A DNA stretch of 64,000 nucleotides from Hymenobacter swuensis DY53 (GTDB taxonomy: Bacteria; Bacteroidota; Bacteroidia; Cytophagales; Hymenobacteraceae). Shown one piece after another: positions 60,612-64,000 of this stretch (positions are counted from its first letter, which is position 1; each line of letters starts with the position of its first letter). The position numbers were made by a program, and so were the translations under genes. Location of the stretch: the NCBI RefSeq assembly GCF_000576555.1, contig NZ_CP007145.1:930001-994000 (forward strand). Direction: 5' to 3'. Below the pieces are notes generated by a model. That model had not been told where the DNA came from. It searched no databases and was given only the letters and a program-made list of their open reading frames with translations.

Positions 60612-62423
60612 TTACCCCGCTGTGTCGCCCACTTCATCCTCGTCGTCCACCATCACGCGGGCTAGTTTCTCGATGTTGAGGCTGCGGGCGGAGGCGTCGA
60701 AGATTTCGCGGTAGGTGCCGCGTAGGTCGTAGAGGTACTCGTGGGTGCCGCTTTCCACCATGCGGCCCTGCTTCATCACGTAGATGCAGTCGGAATCGAC
60801 AATCTGAGCGAGACTGTGGGAGATGATGACCACTGTGCGGCCCTTTTTGATGGCGTCGAGGGAGTTTTTGATCTGCTCGGTGGCAATGGCGTCGAGGGAA
60901 GCGGTGGGCTCGTCGAGGAAGATGATGGGTGGGTTTTTGAGGAATAGCCGCGCAATGGCAATGCGCTGCTGCTGCCCGCCGGATAGCTGCTGGGCGTCGG
61001 ACTGGTAGCCGTTGGGCAACTCCATGATCTGCTCGTGCAGGTAGGCCTGGCGGGCGGCGGCCTTGATCTGGTCGAGGGTGGCATCCATCACGCCGTAGCG
61101 GATGTTCTCCTCGATGGTGCCCTTGAAAATGTGGTTTTTCTGGAGCACCAGCCCGATTTGCCGGCGCAGGGCGTGGGTGTCGTAGTCGGCCAGCGGGCGG
61201 CCGTCGAGCAGCATCCGGCCCGAGTCGGGGGCGTAGAACTTGCAGAGCAGGTTGATGACGGTGCTCTTGCCGGCCCCGCTCAACCCCACCAGCGCGGTGG
61301 TTTTGCCGGCCTCAATGGTCAGGCAGACGTCGTGCAGGGCCTGGGTGCCGCTGGGGTAGGTGAAGTCCACATTACAGATGTCGAAGGTGCCGCATAGGTG
61401 GTCGGGCCGGAGCGGGCCGGTGGGCTCCACGGCGTCCTCGGCGTCCAGAATGTCGAAGAAGCCCTCGGCATAGGTGAGGGCGTCGTTCATTTCATCATAA
61501 ATGCGGTGCAGCTGCCGAATGGGGGCTGATACGTTATTGAACAGCAGGATGTGGAACATGATGGCCCCGATGCTGATCTGCCGATCCAGCACCAGATAGG
61601 CCGTCAGGATGATGATGAGCACCACCCCGATCTGTTCGGTGAAGGTTTTGAGGCCGTCGTAGAGGAAGTTGGTTTTGCGGGTCTGGAGTTGGGCTTCCTG
61701 GAGGTTCTGCTGCACTTGGGTCTGCTTCTGCTCCTCGTAGTCCTCGCGCACAAAGCTCTTGATGACCACGGCCGAGTCGATGAGATTCACGAGGCCCTGG
61801 CTGCGGGCTTCGCGCAGACCACGCAGGGCCCGGCGGGTTCCGTTGAGCTTATCGGCTTGGCGGTAGCTGAGCCAGAAGTACACTGGCAGCACCGCCACCG
61901 CCACCAGCCCCACGTACAGATTGTTGGCAAACATGACCACCAGGGCCACAATGGAGTTGGCAAACAGCGGCAGAATATCAATGAAGAAGTTCTGCACCAG
62001 CTTCATCAAACTCTCCACGCCTCTATCAATTCGGGTCTGAAGCTTGCCGGTCTGGTTGCCGCTGTCGGAGTAGAAGCCCAACTGGTAGCTGAGCACCTTG
62101 TGCACCGCGTCGCGCACCAGCGTGCTGGACACATTGATGCGGATTTTCTCACCGTAGAACTTCTGCCCGAACTGGATGCCGGTGTTGATGATTTCCTTGC
62201 CCAGCAGCAGCCCGCTCACCAGCAGCAGCAACTCCGCGCCCTCGGCCAGACCCTGGTTACGGTCCAGCAAACCCTGCACCGTGTCCACGGTGTAACGCAA
62301 CACAAACGGATTGACTTGCGCCGCCAACGAGCCTACCAGCGTGAGGAGCAGCGTGGCAAGTACGAGTCCCCGGTACGGACGCACGTACGGCAGCAGGCGC
62401 TTAATAATTTCCCAAAGACTCAT
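60612..62423 (-). CDS. ABC exporter, fused membrane and ATPase domains
   Basis: 603 residues. Six helices in the N-terminal 320 residues, then the ATPase: VGLSGAGKSTVINLL (Walker A), LSGGQQQRIAIARLFL (signature), IIFLDEPTASLD (Walker B), ISHSLAQI (switch His). Layout as in MsbA and lipid or drug exporters. It works as a homodimer. The substrate is not indicated. Confidence 0.92.
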   Translation of the reverse strand: MSLWEIIKRLLPYVRPYRGLVLATLLLTLVGSLAAQVNPFVLRYTVDTVQGLLDRNQGLAEGAELLLLVSGLLLGKEIINTGIQFGQKFYGEKIRINVSSTLVRDAVHKVLSYQLGFYSDSGNQTGKLQTRIDRGVESLMKLVQNFFIDILPLFANSIVALVVMFANNLYVGLVAVAVLPVYFWLSYRQADKLNGTRRALRGLREARSQGLVNLIDSAVVIKSFVREDYEEQKQTQVQQNLQEAQLQTRKTNFLYDGLKTFTEQIGVVLIIILTAYLVLDRQISIGAIMFHILLFNNVSAPIRQLHRIYDEMNDALTYAEGFFDILDAEDAVEPTGPLRPDHLCGTFDICNVDFTYPSGTQALHDVCLTIEAGKTTALVGLSGAGKSTVINLLCKFYAPDSGRMLLDGRPLADYDTHALRRQIGLVLQKNHIFKGTIEENIRYGVMDATLDQIKAAARQAYLHEQIMELPNGYQSDAQQLSGGQQQRIAIARLFLKNPPIIFLDEPTASLDAIATEQIKNSLDAIKKGRTVVIISHSLAQIVDSDCIYVMKQGRMVESGTHEYLYDLRGTYREIFDASARSLNIEKLARVMVDDEDEVGDTAG

Positions 62424-62477
62424 GCAGCAGCGGCTAAGTAAGCAGTAGCCGGTTAGACGAGCGGGGCGGGGTGGGGG

Positions 62478-63137
62478 TTATTCGTCAATGACTTCCGGCC
62501 AGAAATTGCCTTCTACATACAGATCAAAATCCAACGCTAGATTCAGATTACTGATCCGTTTCAATGTGCGCGCATCCAGAAAATGCCCACCGAGCACAGT
62601 GTTGCCGTTGTGGAAATACGAGGCCACGCGGATTATACACTCTGTTTCGTTAGCTAGGGCTCTGATGCCATCCGCATCCTGTTCCAGTAAATCAAGCAGC
62701 TTGCCGACATGATTTTCGAAGGTGTCAGGCTCATGGTGTGGTCGAAAATCAACCACACTATGTGTATACTTGAAAGTACCCCGACGGCTGTCTCCTCTTG
62801 TATATTGCCTCAGCGGAGTAAGTGAGGTAAGCTGTAACATGTGGGCCGTAGTTAGCTTCTCAGAAGTAGCCCGGAGCCAGACGTCGTGAAACGCCTCAGT
62901 GTGCACGTTGGTAATTTTAGCGGCCGTGGTATCTATGCTGATAGCCAGATAAAACCTGGTTTCCTCAACTGCTAGATACGCTGTAGCATATCCCTCTTTT
63001 GTATCTGCAATGTGCAGGACTACTGCTTCACCTTCTTGTTGTTCGATGCGGTGGATAGTCAAGAACTGCTTGGTTACTTCCCAAGTTGGGGTAGTGAGTT
63101 CCTGTGCAATTAACTGTTTAACCAGTGGTCTTATCAT
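62478..63137 (-). CDS. Protein with a DUF4279-like C-terminal domain
   Basis: 219 residues. The last 120 residues (TFENHVGKLLDLLEQDADGIRAL, ECIIRVASYFHNGNTVLGGHFLDARTLKRIS, NLNLALDFDLYV) follow the DUF4279 pattern ending in L-D-x-D-x-Y. The first 95 residues are of no recognised family (EVTKQFLTIHRIEQQEGEAVVLH). DUF4279 genes are often single accessory genes, some beside toxins. GC content is lower than the neighbours. Confidence 0.65.
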   Translation of the reverse strand: MIRPLVKQLIAQELTTPTWEVTKQFLTIHRIEQQEGEAVVLHIADTKEGYATAYLAVEETRFYLAISIDTTAAKITNVHTEAFHDVWLRATSEKLTTAHMLQLTSLTPLRQYTRGDSRRGTFKYTHSVVDFRPHHEPDTFENHVGKLLDLLEQDADGIRALANETECIIRVASYFHNGNTVLGGHFLDARTLKRISNLNLALDFDLYVEGNFWPEVIDE

Positions 63138-63443
63138 TCAATTGAATAGTGTCTGCTCCTCCACCATATAGTGGTTCATTTCTTGAATACTGGCGTAAAA
63201 CGGCTTCACCAGCTGAAAAAACGCCCCGAACTCCGCGCTTTTGCGGAAGCCCTGCAAGTGCTGCTCCACTGAGGTCCACTCGATACGCCAGATGAATAGC
63301 TCGGCATCTTCCTCACAGTGGGCGAGTTCGTAGCGCAGGCAGTCGGGCGCGGCAGCCAATAGCTCGTTGGCACGCCGGATGGCTTCAATAAACGCCGGCT
63401 GCTGCCCGGCGGTAATACGGTAGCGGATGTATTCGACAGTCAT
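63138..63443 (-). CDS. ABM-family quinol/antibiotic biosynthesis monooxygenase-like protein
   Basis: 101 residues, ferredoxin-like dimer fold. VEYIRYRITAGQQPAFIEAIR, CLRYELAHCEEDAELFIWRIEWTSVEQHLQGF and SAEFGAFFQLVKPF match the ABM domain. It lies one base downstream of no gap from the DUF4279 gene's start on the same strand, so both may be one transcript, but no functional link is visible. Confidence 0.82.
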   Translation of the reverse strand: MTVEYIRYRITAGQQPAFIEAIRRANELLAAAPDCLRYELAHCEEDAELFIWRIEWTSVEQHLQGFRKSAEFGAFFQLVKPFYASIQEMNHYMVEEQTLFN

Positions 63444-63471
63444 GGCAGGAAGCGAAAAAGGTCAACTGAAG

Positions 63472-64000
63472 TTACCCTTTTCGCTCCGTTTTCCGCAGGA
63501 ACTTGATCAAGGCCGGGAAGTAGTGCTCGGGGTCGTCCCACATGGCGTAGTGCGAGCCCTCGGGGCAGACGTAGGCCTGGCAGTTGGGAACGTGCTTTTG
63601 CATGTAGGCAATATCGGCCGGCGGCACGAAGTCGTGCTGCGCGCCGATGACCAGCGTAGGCGGCTTGATGGTGGCCAGCCGGTCGGAGAAATCCCAGGCC
63701 AGCATAAAGGGCATGAAGGTGGCCGCGTAGGTGCGGGTAATGTGGGCTTGGCTGCGCGTGAAGATGGGGTGCTCCGGCACCCGGCGCATCATATGCAGGC
63801 TGCGAAACTCCTTGGTAACGGCCGGCGTGATGTAAGCCACCAGCCGGGGCAGCCCCATCGTATCGAGGCCGGCAATGACCTTGCCCTCCTGCGCCGCCTG
63901 CCGCCGAATGATATCCGCGTATTGGCTGAATCGGTGTTTGTTGAACACCGTGGCCTTGTAGCCGATGTTGGATGTGATGAGTCCTTTGATATGTTCGGGA
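63472..64000 (-). CDS. Alpha/beta hydrolase, C-terminal part (start outside window)
   Basis: The frame is open to base 64000, so the N-terminus is outside. The visible 175 residues read KGLITSNIGYKATVFNKHRF, then the lid FRSLHMMRRVPEHPIFTRSQ, then TLVIGAQHDFVPPADIAYMQ (Asp) and PEGSHYAMWDDPEHYF (His), as in proline iminopeptidase-like hydrolases. The nucleophile Ser is upstream of the window end. Substrate not known. Confidence 0.85.
   Translation of the reverse strand, partial: PEHIKGLITSNIGYKATVFNKHRFSQYADIIRRQAAQEGKVIAGLDTMGLPRLVAYITPAVTKEFRSLHMMRRVPEHPIFTRSQAHITRTYAATFMPFMLAWDFSDRLATIKPPTLVIGAQHDFVPPADIAYMQKHVPNCQAYVCPEGSHYAMWDDPEHYFPALIKFLRKTERKG

Noticed and set aside
1..64000. tRNA, rRNA, tmRNA or riboswitch signals.
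   Set aside because: No cloverleaf, conserved rRNA segment or known riboswitch core was recognised on either strand by eye; a covariance-model search would settle this.

Overview
The window is a piece of a high-GC Bacteroidota chromosome, most likely Hymenobacter or a close relative (Cytophagales, Hymenobacteraceae). The evidence is BshA-type bacillithiol synthesis, a K+-dependent membrane pyrophosphatase, the order bamD - rpoZ(Rpb6-like) - coaC/coaB - DUF4835(PorD) - recN, rhomboids with a C-terminal tail, promoter boxes of the Bacteroidota form TAnnTTTG, and starts without Shine-Dalgarno sites. Both ends cut genes: a glycosyltransferase at base 1 and an alpha/beta hydrolase at base 64000. 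I saw no rRNA, tRNA, CRISPR array, prophage or biosynthetic cluster.

Layout. 1-5.7 kb: surface-polysaccharide style genes (glycosyltransferase, MaoC-like hydratase, ChbG/HpnK deacetylase, GNAT, polytopic membrane protein, TPR protein). 5.8-19 kb: M42-type peptidase, acyltransferase-3, hppA, hpt, adk, obgE, grpE, dnaJ, an ECF sigma factor with a membrane partner, and a NatAB-like ABC exporter. 19-26.6 kb: lipoprotein plus ChaN-like protein, two uncharacterised proteins, GNAT, Sel1 repeats, class II cyclic-nucleotide phosphodiesterase, IscA-type Fe-S carrier. 26.8-36 kb: bshA, an AT-rich cargo gene, a GH3/beta-lactamase fusion, mutL, two rhomboids. 36-48.5 kb: alkD, macro domain, mdh, tilS, ostA-like, bamD, rpoZ, split coaC/coaB, PorD-like, recN, fabI. 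48.5-64 kb: accessory genes (DUF3885, pectinesterase, porin, SDRs, hydrolases, SLP-type phosphatase, barstar), an IS3-family element inside a secreted-protein gene, an ABC exporter, a DUF4279 protein, an ABM monooxygenase and a hydrolase.

Most of the window is housekeeping: chaperones (grpE, dnaJ), nucleotide and CoA metabolism (hpt, adk, coaC, coaB), repair (mutL, recN, alkD), outer-membrane assembly (bamD, ostA-like, PorD) and redox buffering (bshA). Accessory genes are the AT-richer ones (24.8, 28.3, 58.8-60.5, 62.5 kb) and sit next to terminators, repeats or the IS.

The main unexplained signal is a class of intergenic element. At four loci a pair of inverted arms is built from imperfect 7- or 8-bp tandem units, with a different unit at each locus; a fifth locus has one arm only. 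At all five an arm ends 0-11 bases from a start codon (obgE, dnaJ, tilS, coaB, fabI). The coaC-coaB copy separates two halves of what is normally one coaBC gene, still in the same frame. Other notable points are the IS insertion with a 3-bp target duplication whose removal restores a 163-residue reading frame, a probable 1-base deletion in that IS's orfA, and a 23-bp duplicate of the GH3/beta-lactamase gene end flanking an AT-rich cargo gene.
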